This document shows, piece by piece, positions 53,992 through 62,075 of a stretch of 64,000 nucleotides of DNA. The notes beneath the pieces are model-generated. The model did not search any database, was not told the DNA's origin, and worked only from the letters and a program-made list of their open reading frames with translations. The stretch comes from an uncultured Bacteroidales bacterium (lineage in GTDB: Bacteria; Bacteroidota; Bacteroidia; Bacteroidales; F082): the NCBI GenBank assembly GCA_900317055.1, contig ONFF01000009.1:177397-241396 (forward strand), read 5' to 3'. Numbering within the stretch: position 1 is the first letter of the stretch; each line of letters opens with the position of its first letter. The position numbers and the translations under genes were made by a program.

Positions 53992-56199
53992 TTAGTTACC
54001 TACATCCGACAAGAACTTGATACGCATCAGGCGCACTTCTTCCTCTTCATATTCGTCTTCACCAAGCTCACGAAGGGCGGCCTGCACATCGTCCGATTCG
54101 GCCTCTTGGAAATAATCAAGGATGTCTTGCTGGTGATAGATGTCGATGTTCTCCTCGATATAATAGTTGATGTCGAGATGGGTGCCACTCGATACGATGC
54201 TCTCAATCTCAGATAGCAACTCGTCGAATTCCAAGCCCTTGCCATAGGCGATGTCTTCCAGCGGGATCTTTTTGTCGATGTTTTGGATGATGCCGATTTT
54301 GAGTGCGGAGTTGTTGACCACCGACTTTACCACCATGTCGTTCGGGCGCGTGATTTCGTTCTCTTCCACATACTCTTTGATGAGTTTGATGAAAGGCTCA
54401 CCGAATTTTTCGGCCTTGCCTGCACCCACGCCCGCGATTTGGGTCATTTCCTCCTTGGTGATGGGGTATTGGATGGCCATGTCTTCCAACGATGGGTCTT
54501 GGAAGATGACGAATGGCGGCAGACCATTTTGTTTGGCGATGGTCTTGCGCAGGTCTTTCAACAAGGCAAAGAGGGTCTTGTCGGCACCGCCGTCCTTGTT
54601 GGCACCCATGGCTGCCATGGTCTCCGGATCGTCGTCGTCAGTGTTCTCGTAGTCGTGGTCCTTGACGAGCATGATGGTGTAAGGCTTCTTGATGAAGTTC
54701 TTACCCTCCTTGGTGATTTTCAGGATACCATAGTTCTCGATGTCCTTCGACAGCAGCTTGTTGACCAAAGCCTGGCGGATGACAGCGGTCCAATATTTGT
54801 CGTCATGTTCGTCGCCAGCACCGAAGAACTCGTTGTTTTCTTGCTTTGCCGCCTTGATGTCGCCAGTGAGTTTGCCGGCCAGCAGTTCAGCGATATGTTT
54901 GGTCTTGAAGAGCTGTTTGGTGTCTTCCACGGCTTCGAGCACGAGCTTGAGGTCTTCCTTGCCGTCGAATTTCTCTTTCGGGTAGCGGCAGTTATCGCAT
55001 GAGCCGCAGTTCTCCTTGTTGTATTCCTCACCGAAATAGTGGAGTAGGAGTTTGTGGCGGCAAACAGCTGATTCGGCGTATGTTACGGTTTCGTTCAGCA
55101 GCTCACGGGCAATTTCCTGTTCGGCAACATTCTTGCCTTTGTTGAACTTTTCCAGCTTGTGGATGTCCTCGTAGTCGTAGAAGGCGATGCAGTTGCCTTC
55201 GCCGCCGTCGCGACCGGCACGACCTGTCTCTTGATAATAGCCTTCGAGGCTCTTGGGGATGTCGTGGTGGATGACGAAGCGCACATCAGGCTTGTCGATT
55301 CCCATGCCGAAAGCGATGGTGGCCACGATGACATCGACCTCCTCCATAAGGAACTTGTCTTGGTTTTCCTTACGCGTCTGACTGTCGAGGCCGGCGTGGT
55401 AAGGCAGGGCACGGATGCCGTTGACGACGAGCGTCTCGGCCAGTTCTTCCACTTTCTTGCGGCTGAGGCAGTACACGATGCCCGACTTGCCCGGGTTCTG
55501 CTTGATGTATTTGATGATGTCCTTGATGACGTCTTTGGTCTTGGGACGCACCTCGTAGTAAAGGTTGGGACGGTCGAACGACGACTTGAACACCTTGGCA
55601 TCCATGATTTCAAGGTTCTTCATGATGTCGTTTTGCACCTTGACGGTGGCTGTGGCCGTCAGTGCGATGATGGGAAGGGTTTCGTCGATGGCATTGATGA
55701 TGGGGCGCAGACGGCGGTATTCAGGGCGGAAGTCGTGACCCCACTCCGAAATGCAGTGTGCCTCGTCGATGGCGATGAACGAAATCTTGAGGCCACGCAG
55801 AAATTCGGTCGTCTCCTCTTTGGTGAGCGACTCAGGCGCCACATAGAGTAGTTTGGTCTTACCACTCTTCAAGTCTTCCTTCACCTCAAGCAGTTCGGCT
55901 TTCGAGAGTGATGAGTTCATCACATGGGCGATGCCCAGCTCGGTGCCAAAGTTGCGGATCATGTCGACTTGGTTTTTCATCAGGGCGATGAGTGGCGATA
56001 CAACGATGGCCGTGCCTTTCGACATCAGCGCTGGCAATTGGTAGCAAAGCGATTTGCCGCCACCCGTGGGCATCAGAACGAAAGTATTGTTGCCGCCAAG
56101 GATGCTTTTGATGATCTCTTCCTGGTTCCCTTTGAACTGGTCGAAACCGAAAACATTCTTCAACAGTTTGTGAATCTCAAGGTCTGCTTTTTTTGCCAT
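53992..56199 (-). CDS. recQ: ATP-dependent DNA helicase RecQ
   Basis: 3'-5' SF2 helicase acting in recombination and repair. The ATG at 56199 gives 735 residues; an earlier in-frame ATG at 56292 was rejected because AAGGAGG lies 5 bases before 56199. Motifs: MPTGGGKSLCYQLPA, DEAHCISEWGHDFRPEY, FGMGIDKPDVRFVIH, ETGRAGRDGGEG; then the RecQ zinc site (CRHKLL...CGSCDNC), a winged helix, and an HRDC domain (about 555-640). An extra C-terminal region of about 90 acidic residues (EEEEVRLMRIKFLSDVGN end) goes beyond HRDC. Confidence 0.96.
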   Translation of the reverse strand: MAKKADLEIHKLLKNVFGFDQFKGNQEEIIKSILGGNNTFVLMPTGGGKSLCYQLPALMSKGTAIVVSPLIALMKNQVDMIRNFGTELGIAHVMNSSLSKAELLEVKEDLKSGKTKLLYVAPESLTKEETTEFLRGLKISFIAIDEAHCISEWGHDFRPEYRRLRPIINAIDETLPIIALTATATVKVQNDIMKNLEIMDAKVFKSSFDRPNLYYEVRPKTKDVIKDIIKYIKQNPGKSGIVYCLSRKKVEELAETLVVNGIRALPYHAGLDSQTRKENQDKFLMEEVDVIVATIAFGMGIDKPDVRFVIHHDIPKSLEGYYQETGRAGRDGGEGNCIAFYDYEDIHKLEKFNKGKNVAEQEIARELLNETVTYAESAVCRHKLLLHYFGEEYNKENCGSCDNCRYPKEKFDGKEDLKLVLEAVEDTKQLFKTKHIAELLAGKLTGDIKAAKQENNEFFGAGDEHDDKYWTAVIRQALVNKLLSKDIENYGILKITKEGKNFIKKPYTIMLVKDHDYENTDDDDPETMAAMGANKDGGADKTLFALLKDLRKTIAKQNGLPPFVIFQDPSLEDMAIQYPITKEEMTQIAGVGAGKAEKFGEPFIKLIKEYVEENEITRPNDMVVKSVVNNSALKIGIIQNIDKKIPLEDIAYGKGLEFDELLSEIESIVSSGTHLDINYYIEENIDIYHQQDILDYFQEAESDDVQAALRELGEDEYEEEEVRLMRIKFLSDVGN

Positions 56200-56204
56200 G
56201 ATTT

Positions 56205-56211
56205 CCTCCTT
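56205..56211 (-). promoter_or_regulatory. Strong Shine-Dalgarno site of recQ
   Basis: Minus-strand AAGGAGG, 5 bases before the ATG at 56199. This decides the start, and is unusual because Bacteroidota genes seldom carry full Shine-Dalgarno sites. Confidence 0.8.
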
Positions 56212-56302
56212 TTGGTATTGTCCGAATTTTTGCGTTATTTTGCAATCTGTTTTGAAAATCTGCGTTATTGCCAAAGAGAGTTTTCTCCCCAATCAGCAAA
56301 GA

Positions 56303-56310
56303 CAAAGTTA
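56303..56310 (-). promoter_or_regulatory. -7 box of the recQ promoter
   Basis: Minus-strand TAACTTTG, perfect TAnnTTTG match; the leader to the ATG at 56199 would be about 95 bases. Confidence 0.6.
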
Positions 56311-56351
56311 TAGTATTTCACCAATACGGCGCAAGTAATTTTTGAGAAAAG

Positions 56352-57317
56352 ATGACAAAAAATGGAGAAATAATTCAATTTGCCACTCAAATTATTGAGA
56401 ATGAAGCGAATGCAATCATTGAGCTAAAAGCGAAATTGGACGATGATTTTGCCAAAGTCGTGGCATTGGTGCTTGAAAACAAAGGAAATCTGGTGTTTTC
56501 GGGCATTGGGAAAAGTGCCCTCATCGCCCAAAAGATTGTGGCTACGATGAATTCGACGGGCACTACTGCAGTGTTTATGCATGCCGCCGATGCCATCCAC
56601 GGCGACTTGGGCATTGTTCGTGAGGGTGATATCGTGGTGATTCTCTCGAAAAGCGGCGAAACGCCGGAAATCAAGATGCTAGTGCCGCTCATCAAGTTGC
56701 GGGGCAACAAGATTGTGGCCATGGTGGGCAACCGCCAGTCGTATCTTGCCTCACAGGCTGACTTTGTCCTTGATGTGACCGTGGATGAGGAAGCCATCCC
56801 TGGCAGTTTGGCGCCGACCAGCAGTACAACAGCCCAACTCGTCATGGGTGATGCGCTTGCATTAATATTAATGAGGTGTAGAGGCTTCTCCACCGATGAT
56901 TTTGCCAAGTTCCACCCTGGTGGGGCTTTGGGCAAGCAACTCTATCTCCGCGTGAAAGACCTCTACATTAGGAATGAGCGTCCCGAGGTGGGGCCCGACG
57001 ACAACCTCACTCGCGTCATCATTGAGATGACCCACAAACGCTTGGGTGCCACTGTGGTGATGAAGGATGGACAACTGTTAGGCATCATCACTGACGGAGA
57101 CCTGCGCCGCATGCTGATAAAATACCCCAACATCGAGCAAGTGAAGGCCGCACAAATCATGACCTGCAATCCCAAGACCATCGACGAGGATGCCTTGGTG
57201 GTGGATGCCTTGCACAAGATGCGGGAAAACAGCATTACGCAATTGCCAGTGGTGCATGATGGAAAGTATTTGGGGATTATCCATTTGCATGATATTTTGA
57301 AGGAAGGGATTTTTTAA
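56352..57317 (+). CDS. kdsD: Arabinose-5-phosphate isomerase (KpsF/GutQ family)
   Basis: Interconverts ribulose 5-phosphate and arabinose 5-phosphate, the entry to KDO for LPS. 321 residues: SIS domain about 35-170 (GIGKSALIAQKIVATMNSTGT, SKSGETPEIKMLVPLIK, PTSSTTAQLVMGDALALIL) and two CBS domains to the end (VIIEMTHKRLGATVVMKDGQLLGIITDGDLRR; ITQLPVVHDGKYLGIIHLHDIL). It lies 29 bases before lptB, grouping two LPS functions. Confidence 0.95.
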   Translation: MTKNGEIIQFATQIIENEANAIIELKAKLDDDFAKVVALVLENKGNLVFSGIGKSALIAQKIVATMNSTGTTAVFMHAADAIHGDLGIVREGDIVVILSKSGETPEIKMLVPLIKLRGNKIVAMVGNRQSYLASQADFVLDVTVDEEAIPGSLAPTSSTTAQLVMGDALALILMRCRGFSTDDFAKFHPGGALGKQLYLRVKDLYIRNERPEVGPDDNLTRVIIEMTHKRLGATVVMKDGQLLGIITDGDLRRMLIKYPNIEQVKAAQIMTCNPKTIDEDALVVDALHKMRENSITQLPVVHDGKYLGIIHLHDILKEGIF

Positions 57318-57346
57318 ATTGATAATTGATAATTGATAATTTGAAG

Positions 57347-58084
57347 ATGAAGTTGCGAACTGAAGATTTGGTCAAGAAATACGGTCAACGCACCGTGGTC
57401 AACAAGGTGAATGTTGAATTGGAACAAGGTGAGATTGTCGGACTGTTGGGTCCCAACGGGGCGGGCAAGACAACCACATTCTATATGGTGGTAGGGCTCA
57501 TCAAACCTTATTCCGGCAAGGTGTTCCTTGAGGATCAGGACATCTCCGACCTGCCCATGTACCGTCGTGCCCAAATCGGCATCGGCTATTTGGCGCAGGA
57601 AGCCTCAGTGTTCCGCCAGATGAGCGTGGAGGACAATATCTCATCGGTGATGCAGTTCAAGCAAGGCCTCACGAAGCAACAGCAAGCTGAGAAGTTGGAA
57701 GGACTGCTCGATGAGTTTGGCTTGCAGCATGTGCGCAAGAGCAAGGGCATACAGCTTTCGGGTGGTGAGCGTCGCCGTACCGAGATTGCCCGTGCTTTGG
57801 CCGTCGACCCTAACTTTATCCTTTTGGACGAGCCTTTCGCTGGCGTCGATCCCATTGCTGTGGAGGACATTCAGCGCATCATTTTCAAACTGAAAAGGAA
57901 GAACATCGGTGTGCTCATTACCGACCACAATGTGCATGAGACCTTGAGCATCACCGACCGCGCCTATTTGCTTTTCGACGGCAAGGTGCTCATGTCGGGT
58001 TCACCTGAGCAGTTGGCTGCTGATGAACATGTCCGCGAAGTCTATCTGGGACATAATTTCATTCTTCACAAGAAAGAAATGTAA
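57347..58084 (+). CDS. lptB: LPS export ABC transporter ATP-binding protein LptB
   Basis: Cytosolic ATPase of the LptB2FG machine that extracts LPS from the inner membrane. 245 residues from the ATG at 57347; the in-frame TTG at 57326 was rejected because it lies within a TTGATAA-type low-complexity run. Walker [11 protein letters not shown]-loop region [17 protein letters not shown], signature LSGGERRR, Walker [14 protein letters not shown], switch histidine in [13 protein letters not shown] and [10 protein letters not shown] are the LptB marks. Confidence 0.94.
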   Translation: MKLRTEDLVKKYGQRTVVNKVNVELEQGEIVGLLGPNGAGKTTTFYMVVGLIKPYSGKVFLEDQDISDLPMYRRAQIGIGYLAQEASVFRQMSVEDNISSVMQFKQGLTKQQQAEKLEGLLDEFGLQHVRKSKGIQLSGGERRRTEIARALAVDPNFILLDEPFAGVDPIAVEDIQRIIFKLKRKNIGVLITDHNVHETLSITDRAYLLFDGKVLMSGSPEQLAADEHVREVYLGHNFILHKKEM

Positions 58085-58086
58085 AA

Positions 58087-58217
58087 GATTCCCTTCGGGA
58101 ATGGAGTGTAGTCATTAATTAAAAAGCGGCGGCATACAACCTAAACGATCCGTAAATGTCACAAGCCGCCGCATGTAAAACAAGTGAATTGCCATTCCCG
58201 AAGGGAATCCCAATTCA
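58087..58217. repeat. Nested inverted repeats between lptB and pssA
   Basis: Outer perfect 18-bp arms (58087-58104 GATTCCCTTCGGGAATGG; 58192-58209). Each arm contains its own ATTCCC/GGGAAT hairpin, and the right one extends to GTGAATTG/CAATTCAC, reaching into the pssA stop codon. The inner stem GCGGCGGC (58126-58133) / GCCGCCGC (58165-58172) is listed separately as a terminator. Confidence 0.8.
58121..58172 (-). terminator. Probable pssA terminator
   Basis: On the minus strand GCGGCGGC (58172-58165) pairs with GCCGCCGC (58133-58126), followed at once by TTTTT. The loop is long (31 bases), so strength is uncertain. Confidence 0.6.
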
Positions 58218-58928
58218 CTCCATTTTCTTTGCGAAGAATACCGACAGCAAAACATAAAGCACCATCACGAAAGGCAAGGCCACTAGGCGGAAGACGGCCA
58301 CCGCAACTACGGCGACGATGAGGAAAATCCACCTGACTTCGTTGCCTTTCCATTTTGCCGACTTCATCTTGAACGAGAAAAACCTCAATCGACACACCAT
58401 CATGAATGAGAAAATGAGCGTGATGCCAAGACAGCACCAATAGCCCAAAGCTCCATCGACAAGGTGTCCCACTTGGCCAAGTGCCAAGGGGAGTGAAGCG
58501 ATGAAGATGGCCATGCCTGGAGCAGGCAAACCACGAAACGAGGTCTTTTGTGTGTCGTCGACATTGAATTTCGCCAAACGGATGGCCGAAAACACGGGCA
58601 ACAGAAACGCCAAACAAGGCAACACATAGACCCCCAACAGCGTTATGGATGGCAAGTCAAAGGCGTGAACCATCAACCAGTACATGATGAATCCAGGTGC
58701 TACACCCGACGAAACCACATCGGCCAACGAGTCCAAGTCGGCACCAATGGGCGAATGGGCATGGAGCAGGCGCGCTGCAAAGCCATCGAAGAAGTCGAAG
58801 AGACCAGCCACAAAGATCATGATGGCCGCCTTGACGGGCATGCCGCAGGCGACAAAAAGGATGGAGAGGCAGCCCGAAACCAGGTTGCCGCAGGTGATGG
58901 CATTGGGAATGTGTTGCTTTAGTTTCAT
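58215..58928 (-). CDS. pssA: CDP-diacylglycerol-serine O-phosphatidyltransferase
   Basis: Inner-membrane enzyme making phosphatidylserine, the precursor of phosphatidylethanolamine. 237 residues from the ATG at 58928. An earlier in-frame ATG at 59015 was rejected because it precedes the promoter box and reads through a repeat. The CDP-alcohol phosphotransferase motif is intact: DGFAARLLHAHSPIGADLDSLAD fits D-G-x2-A-R-x8-G-x3-D-x3-D. It begins PNAITCGNLVSGCLSI, the PssA type, and has about seven membrane segments. Confidence 0.95.
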   Translation of the reverse strand: MKLKQHIPNAITCGNLVSGCLSILFVACGMPVKAAIMIFVAGLFDFFDGFAARLLHAHSPIGADLDSLADVVSSGVAPGFIMYWLMVHAFDLPSITLLGVYVLPCLAFLLPVFSAIRLAKFNVDDTQKTSFRGLPAPGMAIFIASLPLALGQVGHLVDGALGYWCCLGITLIFSFMMVCRLRFFSFKMKSAKWKGNEVRWIFLIVAVVAVAVFRLVALPFVMVLYVLLSVFFAKKME

Positions 58929-58939
58929 CTTTTTTTTTG

Positions 58940-58947
58940 CAAAGATA
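58940..58947 (-). promoter_or_regulatory. -7 box of the pssA promoter
   Basis: Minus-strand TATCTTTG, perfect TAnnTTTG match, 11 bases before the ATG at 58928, implying a leader of only a few bases. Confidence 0.65.
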
Positions 58948-58963
58948 GCGATTTTTTTAATGT

Positions 58964-59018
58964 GGAATGCTGAATGATGAATGCTGAATGACATTCCTAA
59001 TTCCGCATTCAGCATTCC
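58964..59018. repeat. GGAATGCTGAATG inverted-repeat element, copy 2
   Basis: Arms GGAATGCTGAATG (58964-58976) and CATTCAGCATTCC (59006-59018), 13 bp perfect, with a further ATGCTGAATG between. Related to the element at 10151-10202. It separates the divergent pssA and murF-alr promoters. Confidence 0.75.
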
Positions 59019-59029
59019 GCATTTTTATT

Positions 59030-59037
59030 TATCTTTG
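59030..59037 (+). promoter_or_regulatory. -7 box of the murF-alr promoter
   Basis: TATCTTTG, perfect TAnnTTTG match, 20 bases before the ATG. Confidence 0.65.
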
Positions 59038-59057
59038 CAGAATAATTCAATGGATTT

Positions 59058-61541
59058 ATGCAGCACCAGTTTTATTCCTTGCAGAAGGTTGCGGAAATCG
59101 TCAATGGGCAGCTTATCGGAGCCTCAGATGAACGCAAAATCAGCGATTTGCTTATCGACAGCCGCCACCTGATGGACCCCAACCAAGCCTTGTTTTTTGC
59201 TTTGCAAAGCCACCGCAATGATGGTCATAAGTATATTGAGGAACTTTACGAGAAAGGGGTCAGGGCCTTTGTGGTGAAACAATGTCCCGAGGCTTCATGC
59301 CCCGAAGCCGCTTTCATCGTTGTGGCCGACACGCTGAAAGCCTTGCAGGCGTTGGCTTCTTATCATCGCCAGCAGTTCAGCATTCCCGTCATCGGTATCA
59401 CAGGTAGCAACGGCAAAACCATCGTCAAGGAATGGCTCTATCAGATGTTGAGTCCCGACTACAACATCGTGCGCAGCCCCAAGAGCTACAATTCGCAGGT
59501 GGGTGTGCCGCTCTCGGTGTGGCAGATGAATGAAAGCAACGAACTGGCCATTTTCGAGGCGGGCATCTCCGAACCCGACGAGATGATGGCTTTGCAAGAC
59601 ATCATTCGTCCGACCATTGGTGTGTTCACCAACATTGGGCAGGCTCACGAGGAGAATTTCATCAACCATGCCCAAAAGGTGGGCGAGAAGATGAACCTCT
59701 TCACCAAAGCTGAGTCGCTGGTGTATTGTATGGATTATTCTGAGATTCAGCAGGTTGTGATGCGTTCTGGAATGTCCTCTAAGGTGAAGTTATTCACCTG
59801 GAGCCGCAAGTTCGAGGAAGCCGACCTTATGGTTAAGGAGGTTGTAGTGGGCGAGAAACAGACCCAAGTGCAATGCCTTTATAAAGGTGCATCGCTGTCG
59901 TTCACCATTCCTTTCGCTGACGCGGCTTCCATTGAGAATGCCATCCACTGCATTGCCGTTGGGCTGCTGATGAAGATGAGCCCTGAACTCATTGCCGAAC
60001 GGCTCATGTCGCTGACTTCCATCGCCATGCGCTTGGAGATCAAGGCTGGCATGAACAACTGCACTATCATCAACGACTACTACAACTCCGATGTCAACTC
60101 GCTGTCTATTGCCTTGGATACGATGAAGCAACAGCACCAGCACCAGCGTAATGTGGTGATTCTGTCCGACATCCTGCAAAGTGGGCGTAGCGAGATGGAT
60201 TTGTATGCCGAGATAGCGCAACTGCTGAAAACCAAAGGTGTCGACATGTTGATTGGTATCGGCGAGGGCATCTCGCGACAGGCCAACAAGTTCGACATGG
60301 AGCGTTATTTCTATCCCAATGTGGCTGATTTTCTGGCGCATTTCCCTTTCTCGAAGTTCAACAACCAGACCATCCTGCTGAAAGGAGCCCGTGCTTTTGA
60401 GTTCGAGCAAATCGGCATGGAACTACAAGAGAAGGCGCACGAAACCGTGTTGGAAATCAACTTCAACCATTTGGTTAACAATCTCAACCATTTCCGCTCG
60501 AAGATTAAGCCGGAGACCAAGTTGATGGTGATGGTGAAGGCGTTCGGTTATGGCAGCGGCAACCTTGAGGTTTCCAATGTGCTACAATACCATAACGTCG
60601 ACTATCTGACGGTTGCCTTCGCCGACGAGGGTGTGGAATTGCGCCGTGCGGGCATCAACTTGCCTATCATGGTGATGAGTCCTGAGGTGAATAGCTATGA
60701 TAACATCATCAAATACCACCTTGAGCCTGAGGTGTTCAGTTTCCGCAATCTGGAGTTCATCGAAAAGGCGATGGAGAACCTCGCCTTGCCCGAGGCGCAT
60801 CCCTTGAATGTACACATCAAGCTCGACACCGGCATGCACCGTTTGGGTTTTTCTTTGAACGAGTTGCCCGAGCTTATCCGCCGCATTCAGGCCAACCCGC
60901 TCCTGCATGTGAAGAGCGTGTTTTCGCATTTGGCCACGGCCGACAATCCTTCCGAGGATGCTTTCACATTGAGCCAGATCCATTGTTTCGAGGAAGGCAG
61001 CGCCATGATTCGTGAGGCATTCCCGCAGGTCATCCGCCATATCCTCAACACGGCGGGCATCTCGCGTTTCCCGCAATACCAGTTCGACATGGTGCGCTTG
61101 GGCATTGGTCTCTATGGTGTGTCGACTTGCGAGGCCGATAAGGGTATGTTGCAGCCTGTGGTGTCGCTCAAGACGACCATCAACCAGATTAAGCACATTC
61201 CTGCGGGCGACAGCATTGGTTATAACCGCCATGGCCATGCCGAGCATGATATGCTTATTGGCATTGTGCCCATTGGCTATGCCGACGGCCTCTCGCGTCT
61301 CTTGGGCAACGGCAACGGCAAGTTCTATGTGAACGGACGCCAGGTGCCTGTGGTGGGCGACATCTGCATGGACATGTGTATGCTCGATTTGACCGATGTG
61401 GAAGCCACAGAGGGCGACACGGTGGTTATCTTTGATGCCGAGCACGACATCAACGACATTGCCCGTGCCTGCCAAACCATTCCCTATGAAATCATGACGC
61501 GCGTCTCGCAGCGCGTGAAGCGGGTGTATTATCAGGAGTAG
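59058..61541 (+). CDS. murF/alr: Bifunctional MurF (UDP-MurNAc-tripeptide:D-Ala-D-Ala ligase) / alanine racemase
   Basis: Fuses supply of D-alanine with the ligase that adds D-Ala-D-Ala to the peptidoglycan precursor. 827 residues. N-terminal Mur ligase about 1-450, with ATP loop GITGSNGKTIVKEWLYQML and YNSQVGVPLSVW. C-terminal fold-type III racemase from about 460, with PLP lysine Lys494 in MVKAFGYGSG, LDTGMHRLGF, DSIGYNRHG (catalytic Tyr region) and VPIGYADGLSR. Such fusions are known in Bacteroidota. D-Ala-D-Ala ligase itself is not in the window. Confidence 0.96.
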   Translation: MQHQFYSLQKVAEIVNGQLIGASDERKISDLLIDSRHLMDPNQALFFALQSHRNDGHKYIEELYEKGVRAFVVKQCPEASCPEAAFIVVADTLKALQALASYHRQQFSIPVIGITGSNGKTIVKEWLYQMLSPDYNIVRSPKSYNSQVGVPLSVWQMNESNELAIFEAGISEPDEMMALQDIIRPTIGVFTNIGQAHEENFINHAQKVGEKMNLFTKAESLVYCMDYSEIQQVVMRSGMSSKVKLFTWSRKFEEADLMVKEVVVGEKQTQVQCLYKGASLSFTIPFADAASIENAIHCIAVGLLMKMSPELIAERLMSLTSIAMRLEIKAGMNNCTIINDYYNSDVNSLSIALDTMKQQHQHQRNVVILSDILQSGRSEMDLYAEIAQLLKTKGVDMLIGIGEGISRQANKFDMERYFYPNVADFLAHFPFSKFNNQTILLKGARAFEFEQIGMELQEKAHETVLEINFNHLVNNLNHFRSKIKPETKLMVMVKAFGYGSGNLEVSNVLQYHNVDYLTVAFADEGVELRRAGINLPIMVMSPEVNSYDNIIKYHLEPEVFSFRNLEFIEKAMENLALPEAHPLNVHIKLDTGMHRLGFSLNELPELIRRIQANPLLHVKSVFSHLATADNPSEDAFTLSQIHCFEEGSAMIREAFPQVIRHILNTAGISRFPQYQFDMVRLGIGLYGVSTCEADKGMLQPVVSLKTTINQIKHIPAGDSIGYNRHGHAEHDMLIGIVPIGYADGLSRLLGNGNGKFYVNGRQVPVVGDICMDMCMLDLTDVEATEGDTVVIFDAEHDINDIARACQTIPYEIMTRVSQRVKRVYYQE

Positions 61542-61560
61542 AATTGCTTGTGTTTTTTAA

Positions 61561-61661
61561 TCCCCCCTGCCCCCCTTTTAAGGGGGGGACTGCTGGGGCT
61601 TTGCGCTACGCCTTTTAAGAGGTGGGGGCTGCTGGGCCTCTTTTAGGTGGGGCAGGGGGGA
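61561..61661. repeat. C/G-homopolymer inverted-repeat element
   Basis: Perfect 13-bp arms TCCCCCCTGCCCC (61561-61573) and GGGGCAGGGGGGA (61649-61661). Inside are CCCCCCTTTTAAGGGGGG and a CTTTTAAGAGG/CCTCTTTTAGG stem, and two CTGCTGGG copies. Non-coding, 19 bases after murF-alr. It resembles a MITE-like or REP-like element. Confidence 0.75.
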
Positions 61662-61694
61662 CTAGATGCCTCGCTTTGCGCCGAACCAAACATA

Positions 61695-61728
61695 CAAAAA
61701 AGAAACCAGCGGCGCAATGCGCCGCTGG
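61695..61728 (-). terminator. Rho-independent terminator of the right-edge surface-protein operon
   Basis: On the minus strand CCAGCGGCG, loop CATTG, CGCCGCTGG, then TTTCTTTTTTG. It lies 38 bases after the stop of the 90-residue protein gene. Confidence 0.88.
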
Positions 61729-61766
61729 CTTCCTGTCAAAATAGTGTGAAAAGGGAAGGTGATTGC

Positions 61767-62039
61767 TTAATCCTCCTTGCGTTTTTTGGATACCATGTAG
61801 GCTGCGCCGAGGCCGAGCAATACGGCGATGCCGCTACCAAGAGGAGCATCCTGGTTACCATTCAGACCGAACTCTGAGGGGAGACTGGGAGTGGGAATCA
61901 TGCCGACTTCACGGTCGCCATAGAGGCCGTAGGTGGGCTCGGAAGCGCCGCGTTGGAACAGACCGCCGTCGTTAGTGTTAGCAAATGTCGTCAGGCTGAG
62001 GCCGAGGACGACTGCGATTGTCAAAGCTAATTTTTTCAT
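61767..62039 (-). CDS. Small exported protein with C-terminal membrane anchor and KKRKED tail
   Basis: A 90-residue protein: signal peptide to about 20 (LTTFA), a Gly/Pro-rich middle (GLYGDREVGMIPTPSLPSEFG), then NQDAPLGSGIAVLLGLGAAYMV as a transmembrane segment and a basic tail KKRKED. The PLGSGIAVLLGLGAAY stretch recalls a short C-terminal module seen on several Bacteroidota surface proteins; its tripartite form (motif, helix, basic tail) resembles sorting signals. It lies 36 bases after a T9SS cargo gene, same strand. Function unknown. Confidence 0.75.
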   Translation of the reverse strand: MKKLALTIAVVLGLSLTTFANTNDGGLFQRGASEPTYGLYGDREVGMIPTPSLPSEFGLNGNQDAPLGSGIAVLLGLGAAYMVSKKRKED

Positions 62040-62075
62040 TGTTATGTTCTGTTTTTTATAGGTTAGACAATAGGA

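Noticed and set aside
57318-57346. TTGATAATTGATAATT run as a regulatory repeat
   Set aside because: Short low-complexity spacer between kdsD and lptB with no inverted structure; common in AT-rich intergenic DNA.
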